A stretch of 64,000 nucleotides of DNA. It comes from Jejuia pallidilutea (GTDB lineage: Bacteria; Bacteroidota; Bacteroidia; Flavobacteriales; Flavobacteriaceae). The stretch spans positions 62,001-126,000 of the forward strand of contig NZ_PVEO01000010.1 in assembly GCF_002973595.1 (NCBI RefSeq), read 5' to 3'. The position numbers and the translations under genes were made by a program. Positions 51,318-60,963 of the stretch are shown here, piece by piece. Every line of letters begins with the position of its first letter. Within the stretch, counting starts at the first letter, position 1. Under the pieces are notes generated by a model. It worked only from the letters and a program-made list of their open reading frames with translations, was not told the DNA's origin and made no database searches.

Positions 51318-52692
51318 ATATATGTATTACCTCGTCGTAGGCTGCGGCTACGGCTTCCATAACAGCTTCACTCATTGTTGGGTGTGGGTGTACAGCTTTA
51401 AGCACTTCATGACCTGTAGTTTCTAGTTTTCTACCTAAAACCGCTTCGGCAATCATGTCGGTAACTCCGGCACCAATCATGTGGCAGCCTAACCATTCAC
51501 CATATTTAGCATCAAAAATTACTTTTACAAAGCCTTCCTTATTACCACCTGCACTGGCTTTACCAGAAGCAGAAAATGGAAATTTTCCAACCTTAATATC
51601 TAGCCCTTTTTCTTTGGCTTGTTTTTCTGTTAAACCAACACTTGCAATTTCTGGTGTACAATAGGTACATCCCGGAATGTTGCCATAATCAATTGGTTCA
51701 ACATGATGGCCTGCCAATTTCTCAACACATAGAATACCTTCAGCAGAAGCAACGTGTGCTAGGGCTTGCCCTGGTGTTACATCACCAATGGCGTAATAGC
51801 CTGGTATATTTGTTTGGTAGAAGTCGTTTACTAAAATTTTATCTCTATCTACAACAATACCTACATCTTCTAAACCAATATTTTCAATATTAGTTTTAAT
51901 TCCAACAGCAGATAAAATAATGTCGGCTTCTAAAATTTCTTCTCCTTTTTTTGTTTTTACAGTAGCTTTTACACCTTTTCCAGAGGTGTCAACAGAGGTA
52001 ACCTCTGCGGAAGTCATAATTTTTATACCATTCTTTTTAAACGAACGTTCTAACTGCTTAGAAACTTCTTCGTCTTCAACAGGTACAATATTAGGTAAAT
52101 ACTCAACTATGGTCACTTCTGTTCCCATAGAATTATAGAAATATGCAAACTCTACACCTATAGCTCCAGAACCAACAACAATCATTTTCTTTGGTTGTTT
52201 TTCTAGAGTCATTGCTTTTCTGTATCCAATAACTTTTTTTCCATCCTGTGGTAGGCTTGGTAGCTCGCGAGAGCGTGCACCAGTTGCTATAATAATGTTG
52301 TCGGCAGTGTATTCAGTACCATCAACATCAATTTTCTTTCCGGGTTTTAATTTGCCATAGCCTTCAATAACGTCAATTTTATTCTTTTTCATTAAAAATT
52401 GTACGCCTTTACTCATGCCATCAGCAACATTACGACTACGTTTAACAACGGCATCAAAATCGTGTTCAGCATCTTTAACTTTTAAGCCATAATCTTCAGC
52501 ATGTTTAAGATATTCAAATACTTGTGCAGATTTTAATAGGGCTTTCGTTGGTATGCATCCCCAATTAAGACAAACGCCTCCAAGGTTTTCTTTTTCAACA
52601 ATAGCGGTTTTAAAACCTAATTGTGATGCTCTAATAGCTGTTACATAACCACCGGGACCACTTCCAAGAACTATAATATCGTATTTACTCAT
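51316..52692 (-). CDS. lpd: Dihydrolipoyl dehydrogenase (E3)
   Basis: A 458-residue FAD flavoprotein disulfide reductase, the E3 of 2-oxoacid dehydrogenase complexes. FAD site GSGPGGYVTAIRASQLG at about 10-26; redox disulfide in GGVCLNWGCIPTKALLKSA; NAD site VVGSGAIGVEFAYFYNSMG; second FAD motif YYAIGDVTPGQALAHVASAE; and the catalytic His-Glu in KAVHPHPTMSEAVMEA. All key residues are present. It has its own divergent promoter. Confidence 0.95.
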   Translation of the reverse strand: MSKYDIIVLGSGPGGYVTAIRASQLGFKTAIVEKENLGGVCLNWGCIPTKALLKSAQVFEYLKHAEDYGLKVKDAEHDFDAVVKRSRNVADGMSKGVQFLMKKNKIDVIEGYGKLKPGKKIDVDGTEYTADNIIIATGARSRELPSLPQDGKKVIGYRKAMTLEKQPKKMIVVGSGAIGVEFAYFYNSMGTEVTIVEYLPNIVPVEDEEVSKQLERSFKKNGIKIMTSAEVTSVDTSGKGVKATVKTKKGEEILEADIILSAVGIKTNIENIGLEDVGIVVDRDKILVNDFYQTNIPGYYAIGDVTPGQALAHVASAEGILCVEKLAGHHVEPIDYGNIPGCTYCTPEIASVGLTEKQAKEKGLDIKVGKFPFSASGKASAGGNKEGFVKVIFDAKYGEWLGCHMIGAGVTDMIAEAVLGRKLETTGHEVLKAVHPHPTMSEAVMEAVAAAYDEVIHI

Positions 52693-52710
52693 GTGTTAAA
52701 TTTTAAGTTG

Positions 52711-52718
52711 CAAATTTA
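52711..52718 (-). promoter_or_regulatory. -7 box of lpd (TAAATTTG on the minus strand)
   Basis: An exact TAnnTTTG match 19 bp before the lpd start, in the divergent intergenic region. Confidence 0.5.
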
Positions 52719-52771
52719 CGAAATCGGATTTTAAAAAGTAATATACATTAATACTAATTTATATCTTTTGC

Positions 52772-52779
52772 TACCTTTG
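52772..52779 (+). promoter_or_regulatory. -7 box TACCTTTG of the NADH dehydrogenase gene
   Basis: An exact TAnnTTTG match 19 bp before the ATG at 52798. The earlier ATG at 52768 lies upstream of this box and so would not be on the transcript. Confidence 0.6.
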
Positions 52780-52797
52780 TACTGCAATTTTTATGAA

Positions 52798-54072
52798 ATG
52801 AATATACCTAGAACTAGTTTTCCTAGAGTCGTTATTATTGGTGGCGGTTTTGCAGGCGTAGCTTTAGCGAAAAAATTATCTAAACAAGAGGTTCAGGTAG
52901 TACTTTTAGATAAACATAATTATCATACGTTTCAACCACTTCTTTATCAGGTATCTACGGGAGGTTTAGAGCCAGATTCTATCGCATATCCCATTCGGAA
53001 AATATTAAAAGATTTCCCTAATTTTTATTTCAGATTAGCTTCTGTAGAAGAAATTAATACCGACCAAAACAAGGTAATAACTAATATTGGTGATTTAAAA
53101 TTCGATTATTTAGTAGTTGCCTCTGGTTCAAAAACTAATTTTTTCGGGAATTCTGAAATAGAAAAAAATAGTATGGCAATGAAAACCATACCACAATCGC
53201 TTAATTTAAGAAGCTTGATTCTTGAAAATTTTGAAGAAGCATTACTAACTTCAGATTTAAATGAACGCAATGCTTTAATGAATTTTGTAATTGTTGGCGG
53301 AGGGCCAACAGGCGTAGAGCTTGCAGGGGCTTTGGCTGAAATAAAGAAAGGTATACTTCCTAAGGACTATCCAGACCTTGATACTCGCTTGGCGCAAATA
53401 CATATTGTGCAATCTGGCGACTGTATTTTAAAGGGCATGAGTGAAAAGGCTTCACAAAAGGCTGAAGATTTTTTAGAGAAGCTAGGTGTTAATATTTGGA
53501 AAAATGTACGTGTTACCAATTACGATGGAAAAACAGTGACTACTGATACCGATTTAACTTTTGAGACTGCCACGGTAGTTTGGGCTGCAGGAGTAAAAGG
53601 TGCAACCATAAAAGGATTGGATTCCACTGATTTTGTAACTCGTGGCAATAGAATTCTAGTAAACGAGTATAATCAAATTAAAAATTTTCAACATATTTTC
53701 GCTATTGGCGACATAGCATGTATGGTAACCGAGGCGCACCCTTTTGGATTTCCTATGATGGCACAACCAGCCATACAACAGGGTAAGCAATTAGGAGACA
53801 ACTTATTGCGTATAATAGAGGAAAAACCACTAAAACCTTTTGTATATAAAGATAAAGGTGCTATGGCTACTATTGGTAGAAATAAGGCTGTAGTAGATTT
53901 AAAAAACGTTAAGTTTCAAGGTGTTTTTGCGTGGTATGTATGGATGTTCGTGCACCTCTTTTTTCTCATAGGTTTTAGAAATCGTATGGTAGTATTTGTT
54001 AATTGGGTTTACAATTATATACGTTTTGATCGTGAAGCTCGATTAATTATTAGGCCTTTTAAAAGAAATTAA
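52798..54072 (+). CDS. ndh: Type II NADH:quinone oxidoreductase (NDH-2)
   Basis: A 424-residue FAD protein. The FAD site VVIIGGGFAGVALAKKLSKQ is at about 10-29, KHNYHTFQPLLYQVSTGGLE at about 45-64 follows, the NADH site is NFVIVGGGPTGVELAGALAE near 165-184, and the second FAD motif is HIFAIGDIACM near 302. A C-terminal membrane-binding segment (FAWYVWMFVHLFFLIGFRNR) is typical. It feeds electrons from NADH to the quinone pool without proton pumping. The later start is supported by the -7 box and the family N-terminus. Confidence 0.92.
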   Translation: MNIPRTSFPRVVIIGGGFAGVALAKKLSKQEVQVVLLDKHNYHTFQPLLYQVSTGGLEPDSIAYPIRKILKDFPNFYFRLASVEEINTDQNKVITNIGDLKFDYLVVASGSKTNFFGNSEIEKNSMAMKTIPQSLNLRSLILENFEEALLTSDLNERNALMNFVIVGGGPTGVELAGALAEIKKGILPKDYPDLDTRLAQIHIVQSGDCILKGMSEKASQKAEDFLEKLGVNIWKNVRVTNYDGKTVTTDTDLTFETATVVWAAGVKGATIKGLDSTDFVTRGNRILVNEYNQIKNFQHIFAIGDIACMVTEAHPFGFPMMAQPAIQQGKQLGDNLLRIIEEKPLKPFVYKDKGAMATIGRNKAVVDLKNVKFQGVFAWYVWMFVHLFFLIGFRNRMVVFVNWVYNYIRFDREARLIIRPFKRN

Positions 54073-54166
54073 ACATTCTTTTTCTTCACGCTTAACATAG
54101 TATAAGATTCACTATCAGTTTTTTAGTTACATTGAAGAACTATTAACAATCAAATTTTTATCAAAA

Positions 54167-55108
54167 ATGAAAAAAGTAACTATCATTGGCATGATACTGT
54201 TAACCTGTATCGTGTACTCTCAAACAAAAAAAAATGGTACAATTTATCTTGAACATCCAGCTATAACAATAGCGGAACAGGCACAACAAGCCTTTATTAA
54301 GGGCGACACTACTAAACTAAAAAGCCTATTGGCAGAAAATTTTAAAGCCTACAATGGGATGAATGCAAACCCTGATAATGAGGGCACAGACAAGAAAACT
54401 TTCTTAAGACAGTCTTCTTTTTGGAAGAATAATGCGTCCTATTTAAGCATAGAGCGGTATCCTGGTGCTTATCCTGATGCCTTAGAGTATAAAAAAGACA
54501 ATAAAGACGACAAAATTTGGGTGCAAACTTGGGATATGCTCAAAGGCGTACACAATGCAACCGGCGTAAAACTAAATATGCCGCTTCATAGGCTTTTTGT
54601 TATTAATAAAGACAATAAAATAGAAACTATAATTACTTACGATGATGGCGCCGTTTTTCAAACCTTACGCGCTGGTTTTTCTACCAGAACTAATGGAAAA
54701 TTGTACGACCAACATGAAAACATTAATACCGTTAGAAAAATGGTAGCATCTTTAGAACATGGTGATGCAGATAAGGCGTTTAGTTATTTTACAGAGGATG
54801 CAACATTTTCTAATTTAGATATGCCAAACGGTGAAACGAAAAATTTAGAAGAAGAAAAAGAAGACTTTTTAATGATGTTGACAAATTGGGATATAGAAAG
54901 TATAGATGTAAGAGGTTATCCAGATTATTTAGAATATGAAATTGGAAACGGAAAAGTTGTGCAGTCTTGGTGGGATTTTAGAGTGAAAAGAAAATCTGAC
55001 GGAAAAAAAATTAACATTCCAGTATTGCTTATTCACGATTTTAATGATGATGGTAAAATAATTAACGAGACAGGATATTACACTGTAGCTGCTATGATGG
55101 AAAAATAG
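54167..55108 (+). CDS. Secreted protein with two NTF2-like (SnoaL-like) domains
   Basis: A 313-residue protein with a signal peptide (about 1-19) and two related domains (about 30-170 and 185-310). Both have the form helical start, FxxDA/LAEN, then a Tyr-Pro-Asp segment: RYPGAYPDALEYKKDNKDDK in the first and VRGYPDYLEYEIGNGKVVQS in the second. The shared YPDxLEY motif points to internal duplication. The NTF2 fold is a general small-molecule cone, so no reaction can be named. Confidence 0.8.
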   Translation: MKKVTIIGMILLTCIVYSQTKKNGTIYLEHPAITIAEQAQQAFIKGDTTKLKSLLAENFKAYNGMNANPDNEGTDKKTFLRQSSFWKNNASYLSIERYPGAYPDALEYKKDNKDDKIWVQTWDMLKGVHNATGVKLNMPLHRLFVINKDNKIETIITYDDGAVFQTLRAGFSTRTNGKLYDQHENINTVRKMVASLEHGDADKAFSYFTEDATFSNLDMPNGETKNLEEEKEDFLMMLTNWDIESIDVRGYPDYLEYEIGNGKVVQSWWDFRVKRKSDGKKINIPVLLIHDFNDDGKIINETGYYTVAAMMEK

Positions 55109-55130
55109 CAAAACCAAATAATATGTTTTT

Positions 55131-55177
55131 AAAAGAGGCTATCTTAAAAATACTTTTTAAGATAGCCTCTTTTTTTA
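55131..55177 (+). terminator. Strong terminator after the NTF2-like gene
   Basis: A 19-bp stem with arms AAAGAGGCTATCTTAAAAA and TTTTTAAGATAGCCTCTTT around a 3-nt loop, followed by T. Confidence 0.9.
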
Positions 55178-55263
55178 ATTATTAGTTGCTATAAAACTCA
55201 AACAAATTATTTGATTTTTATAATGTAATATGTTTGAAAATCAATATTTTATAGTAAAGCTGT

Positions 55264-55746
55264 TTAGTTTTCTTCTGGAATAAATTTTAGGGCAACCCCA
55301 TTTATACAGTGTCTTTTCCCTGTGGTGTCTCTTGGGCCATCGTTAAAAACATGACCTAAATGGCCGCCGCAAGTTGCACAATGTTCTTCGGTTCTTGTAT
55401 AGCCTAATTTGTTATCGGTTGAGAATGCTACATTGCCCTTTATTTCCCTATCAAAACTTGGCCACCCAGAGCCAGAATCGTACTTGTGTTCACTTTTAAA
55501 CAAAGGTGTGTTACAACCTTTGCAAACATAAGTCCCAGGTTTGTAAATTTTGTTCAAAGGGCTGGAAAATGCGGGTTCAGTACCAGCTTTTCGTAGCACA
55601 TAATATTCCATATCGGTAAGTTGTGCTTTCCATTCTTCTTTTGTTTTAGTTACCTCGTAGGTTGCATTGTTTTTGCTTTTCTTTTGGGCATTAGAATTAC
55701 AGCCGAATACTAAAGTAAAAGCAATTAAGGTTAAAAATTTTTTCAT
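55264..55746 (-). CDS. msrB: Peptide-methionine (R)-S-oxide reductase MsrB, lipoprotein
   Basis: A 160-residue protein with a lipobox (TLVFGC, Cys near 15) followed by an MsrB domain. Zinc is held by two CxxC pairs (CKGC and EHCATCGGHLGH), and the catalytic Cys lies in GKRHCINGVALKF near the C-terminus; GSGWPSF is also present. It repairs methionine-R-sulfoxide in envelope proteins. The start at 55746 (MKKFLTLIAFTLVFGC) is preferred, since the longer start at 55779 overlaps a -7 box. Confidence 0.94.
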   Translation of the reverse strand: MKKFLTLIAFTLVFGCNSNAQKKSKNNATYEVTKTKEEWKAQLTDMEYYVLRKAGTEPAFSSPLNKIYKPGTYVCKGCNTPLFKSEHKYDSGSGWPSFDREIKGNVAFSTDNKLGYTRTEEHCATCGGHLGHVFNDGPRDTTGKRHCINGVALKFIPEEN

Positions 55747-55776
55747 AGCGTAAAATTTATTTTTTAATCTGTCGAG

Positions 55777-55784
55777 CAAAACTA
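55777..55784 (-). promoter_or_regulatory. -7 box of msrB (TAGTTTTG on the minus strand)
   Basis: A TAnnTTTG match about 31 bp upstream of the chosen start. Confidence 0.5.
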
Positions 55785-55907
55785 TATATCATAACAGTTA
55801 ATAACTTTATAATATATTAGCTAAAATTAAGTGACAAATAAAAATAATACGTGTCTTACCAATGTAAGCATTGATTTTGTATTTTTAACTCTAAATTTAA
55901 CGTTATT

Positions 55908-56726
55908 ATGAAACCACATAACATTATATTAACACTTGGGCTCTCAGTTTTTTTGTTGGCCTGTTCCACTAATCCTTTTACAGGAAAAAAAACAATGGCG
56001 TTAGTGCCAAATTCGCAGTTGTTTCCAACAGCGTTTGCACAATACGATCAGTTTTTAAATGAAAATAATGTAATTACTGGAACTAAAGATTCAGAAATGA
56101 TTAAACGTGTAGGGCAGCGAATAGCTGTTGCAGCAGAACGTTATTTAAATGCAAACGGGCACCAAGGTTACTTAAAAGATTATAAATGGGAGTATAATTT
56201 GGTGAAGGACGAAACTGTTAACGCTTGGTGTATGCCAGGGGGGAAAATTGTATTTTATACGGGTATTTTGCCAATTGCCCAAAACGAAGCCGGTGTAGCT
56301 GCAATTATGGGGCATGAGGTAGCACATGCATTGGCAAACCATGGCCAACAACGTATGAGTGCTGGTATTTTGCAACAACTTGGTGCTGTTGCTGGTAATG
56401 TAGCTATTAAAGACGATCAGTCCAGAGCAATTTTTAATCAGGCCTATGGTATAGGTTCCCAGGTTGGTGTAATGTTGCCATTTAGTAGGAGTCATGAAAC
56501 AGAATCTGATTTAATAGGTGTGTATTTAATGGCCATCGCGGGATATAATCCAGATGAGGCCGCTGAATTATGGAAGCGAATGAAAGCCAATAGCGGAGGG
56601 CAAGCACCAGCAGAATTCATGAGTACACACCCTTCAAACGATACGAGAATTGCTAATTTAACAAAGTGGGCTCCAAAAGCTAAAGAAGAAGCTAAAAAGT
56701 ATGGTGTAACTACATTTAGAAATTAA
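55908..56726 (+). CDS. M48 family metallopeptidase, lipoprotein
   Basis: A 272-residue lipoprotein with lipobox FLLAC (Cys near 19) and an M48 domain. The zinc motif is IMGHEVAHALANHGQQRM near 140, and the third ligand Glu is in HETESDLIGVYLMAIAGYNP. CMPGGKIVFYTGIL precedes it, typical of LoiP/YcaL-like enzymes. It probably degrades misfolded envelope or outer-membrane proteins. A terminator hairpin follows and touches the next start codon. Confidence 0.93.
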   Translation: MKPHNIILTLGLSVFLLACSTNPFTGKKTMALVPNSQLFPTAFAQYDQFLNENNVITGTKDSEMIKRVGQRIAVAAERYLNANGHQGYLKDYKWEYNLVKDETVNAWCMPGGKIVFYTGILPIAQNEAGVAAIMGHEVAHALANHGQQRMSAGILQQLGAVAGNVAIKDDQSRAIFNQAYGIGSQVGVMLPFSRSHETESDLIGVYLMAIAGYNPDEAAELWKRMKANSGGQAPAEFMSTHPSNDTRIANLTKWAPKAKEEAKKYGVTTFRN

Positions 56727-56763
56727 TATAAGATTTAAAATAAAATATTTGTTTATTTTAGGC

Positions 56764-56792
56764 GCTGTTCCATAAAAGGGGCAGCTTTTTTT
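56764..56792 (+). terminator. Terminator/attenuator hairpin abutting the MFS start codon
   Basis: GCTGTTCC-ATAAAA-GGGGCAGC forms an 8-bp stem (two G-U pairs) followed by seven T. The last T is the base before the ATG at 56793. It ends the M48 transcript and leaves no room for a separate promoter for the MFS gene. Confidence 0.7.
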
Positions 56793-58094
56793 ATGAGTGA
56801 ACTTAAAAAAGGAAGTCGAAAACTTTTAAATGCTTGGGCGTTTTATGATTGGGCAAATTCGGTTTATCCCTTAACAATAACATCATCAATTTTTCCAATT
56901 TTTTACTCAGCGTTATTCGCTTCAGAAATAAAACGAGTAGAGGCTTTTGGTAATGAGTTTAAAAGTACTGCGCTTATAACATTTGTTACAGCTTTCACCT
57001 TTTTAGTTGTTGCGGTAATGTCACCCATTTTGTCTGGTATTGCAGATTATGTAGGCAATAAAAAAAACTTCTTAAAGTTTTTTTGCTATGTAGGTAGTGC
57101 TGGGTGTATAGGGTTGTATTGGTTTGATATTTCACCAGAACGTATCCATATAAGTTTGTTGTTTTATTTTATGGGATTAATTGGTTACTGGGGTAGTTTG
57201 GTATATTATAATTCGTATTTGCCAGATATAGCGTTCCCAGAACAACAAGATAGTATAAGTGCCAAAGGTTTTTCTATGGGGTATTTGGGTAGTGTATTAC
57301 TCCTAATTATTAATTTGGTTATGGTAATGACTCAAGATACGGGAGAGGCTAAAATGCAAATGATGCGCTATTCCTTTATTACGGTTGGCCTTTGGTGGGT
57401 TATTTTTAGTCAGTATTCATTCTACTGGTTGCCAAAAGGAGTTTCTAGTGGGCATAAAGTAACTAGAGCTATTGTTTTTAATGGTTTTAAAGAATTGAGA
57501 AATGTTTGGAAATCCTTATTGCAAAACTTAAGATTAAAACGCTATCTATATGCTTTTTTTGTTTTTAGTATGGCCGTACAGACTATAATGCTGGTTGCAG
57601 TATATTTTGGTGAGGAGGAAATTGCTTGGGGAGGTGACAGCGAAAAGACTTCAGGTCTTATAGTTAGTATTTTGGTTATTCAATTAGTAGCTATTCTTGG
57701 TGCTTTTTTAACGTCTAGGGCATCTGAGAGATTTGGCAATATAAAAACATTAATCTTCATAAATTTTATGTGGGTAATGCTGTGCGTTTATGCATATTTT
57801 ATGCAAACACCGCTACAGTTTTACATTGCTGCAGGTTTTGTAGGTTTGGTTATGGGAGGCGTACAGTCTCTAGCAAGATCTACATATTCTAAATTTCTGC
57901 CCGATACAGAAGACACTACATCTTACTTTAGTTTTTTTGATGTTGCCGAAAAAATAGGTATTGTAATAGGTATGGTTATTTATGGTATAATAGATCAAAT
58001 TACGGGAAGTATGAGAAATGCTATTTTATTTTTAGTGGTTTTCTTTTTAATGGGTATTGTTTTATTATTTAGAGTGCCCAAAACTTCAGTATAA
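56793..58094 (+). CDS. MFS transporter, UMF1/Atg22-like family
   Basis: A 433-residue transporter with about 12 hydrophobic helices. The N-terminal NAWAFYDWANSVYPLTITSS near 13-32 is the UMF1-family signature, and ARSTYSKFLPDTEDTTSYFS near 360-379 is the characteristic second motif. The substrate is unknown; Atg22 exports amino acids from yeast vacuoles. The ATG at 56793 fits the family N-terminus, yet it directly follows the U-run of a terminator, so expression may rely on read-through from the M48 gene. Confidence 0.88.
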   Translation: MSELKKGSRKLLNAWAFYDWANSVYPLTITSSIFPIFYSALFASEIKRVEAFGNEFKSTALITFVTAFTFLVVAVMSPILSGIADYVGNKKNFLKFFCYVGSAGCIGLYWFDISPERIHISLLFYFMGLIGYWGSLVYYNSYLPDIAFPEQQDSISAKGFSMGYLGSVLLLIINLVMVMTQDTGEAKMQMMRYSFITVGLWWVIFSQYSFYWLPKGVSSGHKVTRAIVFNGFKELRNVWKSLLQNLRLKRYLYAFFVFSMAVQTIMLVAVYFGEEEIAWGGDSEKTSGLIVSILVIQLVAILGAFLTSRASERFGNIKTLIFINFMWVMLCVYAYFMQTPLQFYIAAGFVGLVMGGVQSLARSTYSKFLPDTEDTTSYFSFFDVAEKIGIVIGMVIYGIIDQITGSMRNAILFLVVFFLMGIVLLFRVPKTSV

Positions 58095-58096
58095 AA

Positions 58097-58132
58097 AAAG
58101 CCCTTTTATTGATAAACAAAAGGGCTTTTTTA
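58097..58132. terminator. Bidirectional terminator between the MFS gene and clpC
   Basis: AAAGCCCTTTT pairs with AAAAGGGCTTT around a 10-nt loop, followed by T and preceded by A. Confidence 0.85.
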
Positions 58133-58151
58133 AATTCTAATTTTTAAAGTA

Positions 58152-60701
58152 TTAAGACTCTGCTGGCTTTTCGGCTTTCTCTATTGCAATGCTTAATTCC
58201 TCAGCTTTCTTATCTAAATCTATAATAATTTTATCGCCGTCTTGTAAATTAGATGCTACTATTTCTTCGGCTAAAGCGTCTTCAATATATTTCTGGATAG
58301 CTCTTTTTAATGGTCTTGCGCCATATTGCTTATCGAAACCTTTATCGGCAATATAATCTTTTGCGGGTTTGGTTAATTCTAAATCGTAACCCAAGCCTTT
58401 TATTCTTGCAAAAAGTTTTTCCAGTTCAATATCTATAATTAGGTTGATGTCTTCTTTTTCTAAAGGATTGAATACAACAACATCATCAATTCTATTTAAA
58501 AACTCTGGAGCAAACGATTTTTTTAGTGCATTTTCAATGACCTTAACGGCGTTAGCATCTTCTTGTGCTTTTTGAGAAGCAGTGCCAAAACCAATACCGG
58601 TTCCAAAATCTTTTAATTTTCTAGCTCCAATATTTGAAGTCATTATAATAATGGTATTCCTAAAATCAATCTTTCTGCCTAAACTATCGGTTAAATGGCC
58701 GTCGTCTAGCACTTGAAGTAGCATATTGAATACATCAGGATGTGCTTTTTCAATTTCATCTAAAAGAATTACTGAATAAGGCTTGCGACGCACCTTTTCG
58801 GTTAGCTGTCCGCCTTCTTCGTAACCTACATAACCTGGAGGCGCACCAACCAAACGGGAGATTGCAAATTTCTCCATGTACTCACTCATGTCTATTCTTA
58901 TTAATGAATCTTCACTATCAAACAGTTCACGAGATAATACTTTAGCCAATTGTGTTTTACCAACACCTGTTTGCCCTAAGAAAATAAAAGAACCAATGGG
59001 TTTGTTTGGGTCTTTTAGTCCCGCTCGATTACGTTGTATGGCCTTTACAACTTTATCTACCGCTTCATCTTGACCAATTACTTTTCCTTTAATTAAATTA
59101 GGCAATTCTGCCAATTTATTAATTTCGGTTTGGGCTATTCTATTTACGGGAATACCAGTCATCATAGAGACAACATCGGCCACATTTTCTTCGGTAACAA
59201 TTTCGCGGTGTTGTTTTGTTTCCTCTTCCCATTTTTCTTGTGCAATTGCTAAATCTTTTTCTAGGCGCTTTTCGTCATCTCTTAATTTTGCAGCCTCCTC
59301 GTATTTTTGTTTTTTAACAACTGAGTTTTTTGTTTCCTTAACTTGTTCTAGTTGCTTTTCTAGCTCTAGAATTTGCTGGGGCACATCTATATTAGTTATG
59401 TGTACGCGCGATCCTGCTTCATCTAAAGCATCAATGGCTTTGTCTGGAAGGAATCTGTCGGTCATGTATCTATTTGTTAGTTTTACACAAGCCTCAATAG
59501 CTTCTGGTGTGTAATCTACATTGTGATGATCTTCATATTTACCTTTTATATTGTGAAGAATTTCTATGGTTTCCTCAACAGATGTGGGTTGTACAATTAC
59601 CTTTTGAAAACGTCGTTCTAAAGCACCATCTTTTTCAATATATTGCCTGTATTCGTCTAAAGTTGTAGCGCCTATACATTGAATTTCACCACGAGCCAAA
59701 GCAGGCTTAAACATGTTGGAGGCGTCTAAACTACCTGTGGCACCACCAGCACCAACAATGGTGTGAATTTCATCAATGAAAAGAATAACATCATCGTTCT
59801 TTTCCAATTCGTTCATTACCGCTTTCATACGTTCTTCAAACTGTCCGCGATACTTAGTGCCAGCAACTAAACTTGCTAAATCTAGGGTTACTACTCTTTT
59901 ATTGAATAAAATACGCGATACTTTACGCTTTACAATTCTAAGTGCTAAACCTTCTGCAATGGCAGATTTACCAACTCCAGGTTCACCTATTAACAGCGGG
60001 TTGTTTTTCTTTCGTCTACTTAAAATTTGTGAAACGCGCTGTATTTCAGCTTCTCTACCAACAACAGGGTCTAACTTGCCTTCTTCAGCAAACGCTGTTA
60101 AATCGCGTCCAAAATTATCTAGAACAGGTGTTTTAGACTTTTTGCTAGACTTGCCAGATGGCGAGTTAAAAATATTATCCTTTTGAGAATCTTCTCCTAA
60201 ATTGGCATCATCATCTTGAAAAGATTCTGATTTTGGTTCTATATAGTCACTTTCGTTTGTAATCATTTGCTTAAATTGTTCTTTAACATTATCGTAGTCT
60301 ACTTTTAATTTATTAAGTAGTTTGGTTGTTGGGTCGTTCTCGTTTCTAAGAATACATAGCAGCAAATGTGCGGTATTTATAGAAGAGCTTTGAAATAATT
60401 TTGCTTCTAAAAATGTGGTTTTAAGGGCACGTTCTGCTTGTCGCGTTAAGTGTAAGTTCTTTTTTTGGTTAGATGCTATGTTAATGTTTGGGTTTGCAGG
60501 ACTTAAAATCTCAACTTTACGTCTTAAGTGATTTAAGTCCACATCCAATGCGTTTAATATATCAATAGCCTTACCGTTACCATCGCGCAAGAGACCAAGC
60601 ATTAAGTGCTCTGTACCAATAAAATCGTGGCCTAAGCGCAGTGCCTCCTCTTTGCTATATGCTATTACATCTTTTACTCTGGGGGAAAAATTGTCATCCA
60701 T
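58152..60701 (-). CDS. clpC: ATP-dependent Clp protease ATP-binding subunit ClpC
   Basis: An 849-residue AAA+ unfoldase. The double Clp_N repeat (DVIAYSKEEALRLGHDFIGT at the start) is followed by an acidic linker, AAA-1 with Walker A GEPGVGKSAIAEGLALRI near 240, a UVR-like coiled insertion (KYEEAAKLRDDEKRLEKDLA near 455), and AAA-2 with Walker A FLGQTGVGKTQLAK near 580 and LLDEIEKAHPDVF. The class I, ClpC architecture is complete. It feeds substrates to ClpP, whose gene is not in the window. No CtsR-type regulator is adjacent. Confidence 0.94.
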   Translation of the reverse strand: MDDNFSPRVKDVIAYSKEEALRLGHDFIGTEHLMLGLLRDGNGKAIDILNALDVDLNHLRRKVEILSPANPNINIASNQKKNLHLTRQAERALKTTFLEAKLFQSSSINTAHLLLCILRNENDPTTKLLNKLKVDYDNVKEQFKQMITNESDYIEPKSESFQDDDANLGEDSQKDNIFNSPSGKSSKKSKTPVLDNFGRDLTAFAEEGKLDPVVGREAEIQRVSQILSRRKKNNPLLIGEPGVGKSAIAEGLALRIVKRKVSRILFNKRVVTLDLASLVAGTKYRGQFEERMKAVMNELEKNDDVILFIDEIHTIVGAGGATGSLDASNMFKPALARGEIQCIGATTLDEYRQYIEKDGALERRFQKVIVQPTSVEETIEILHNIKGKYEDHHNVDYTPEAIEACVKLTNRYMTDRFLPDKAIDALDEAGSRVHITNIDVPQQILELEKQLEQVKETKNSVVKKQKYEEAAKLRDDEKRLEKDLAIAQEKWEEETKQHREIVTEENVADVVSMMTGIPVNRIAQTEINKLAELPNLIKGKVIGQDEAVDKVVKAIQRNRAGLKDPNKPIGSFIFLGQTGVGKTQLAKVLSRELFDSEDSLIRIDMSEYMEKFAISRLVGAPPGYVGYEEGGQLTEKVRRKPYSVILLDEIEKAHPDVFNMLLQVLDDGHLTDSLGRKIDFRNTIIIMTSNIGARKLKDFGTGIGFGTASQKAQEDANAVKVIENALKKSFAPEFLNRIDDVVVFNPLEKEDINLIIDIELEKLFARIKGLGYDLELTKPAKDYIADKGFDKQYGARPLKRAIQKYIEDALAEEIVASNLQDGDKIIIDLDKKAEELSIAIEKAEKPAES

Positions 60702-60963
60702 AACTAAGTTCCTTTCTGCATTAAAAATACTAAAATAGTTTTACTAACGGCAAAAACTGTACCTTAAAATAAACTATAGATGCTAATTGACGAAAAAATA
60801 ATCAAAATATCAAAGTTTATACACTTAGAGTTATTAACGAAAAACAGGGGTAAAATTGTTAATAAAAAGTCCTAAAAAGCAAGCTGAAATCACTTATCCT
60901 CACTAATGAAATTCGTATATTAGCATGTTTTGAAAAATTCGTAAAAACTAAATTAAATTATAT

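Noticed and set aside
52768-52797. Longer NADH dehydrogenase start at 52768
   Set aside because: It would begin upstream of the TACCTTTG -7 box, and the MNIPRTSFPRVVIIGGG start at 52798 fits the family.
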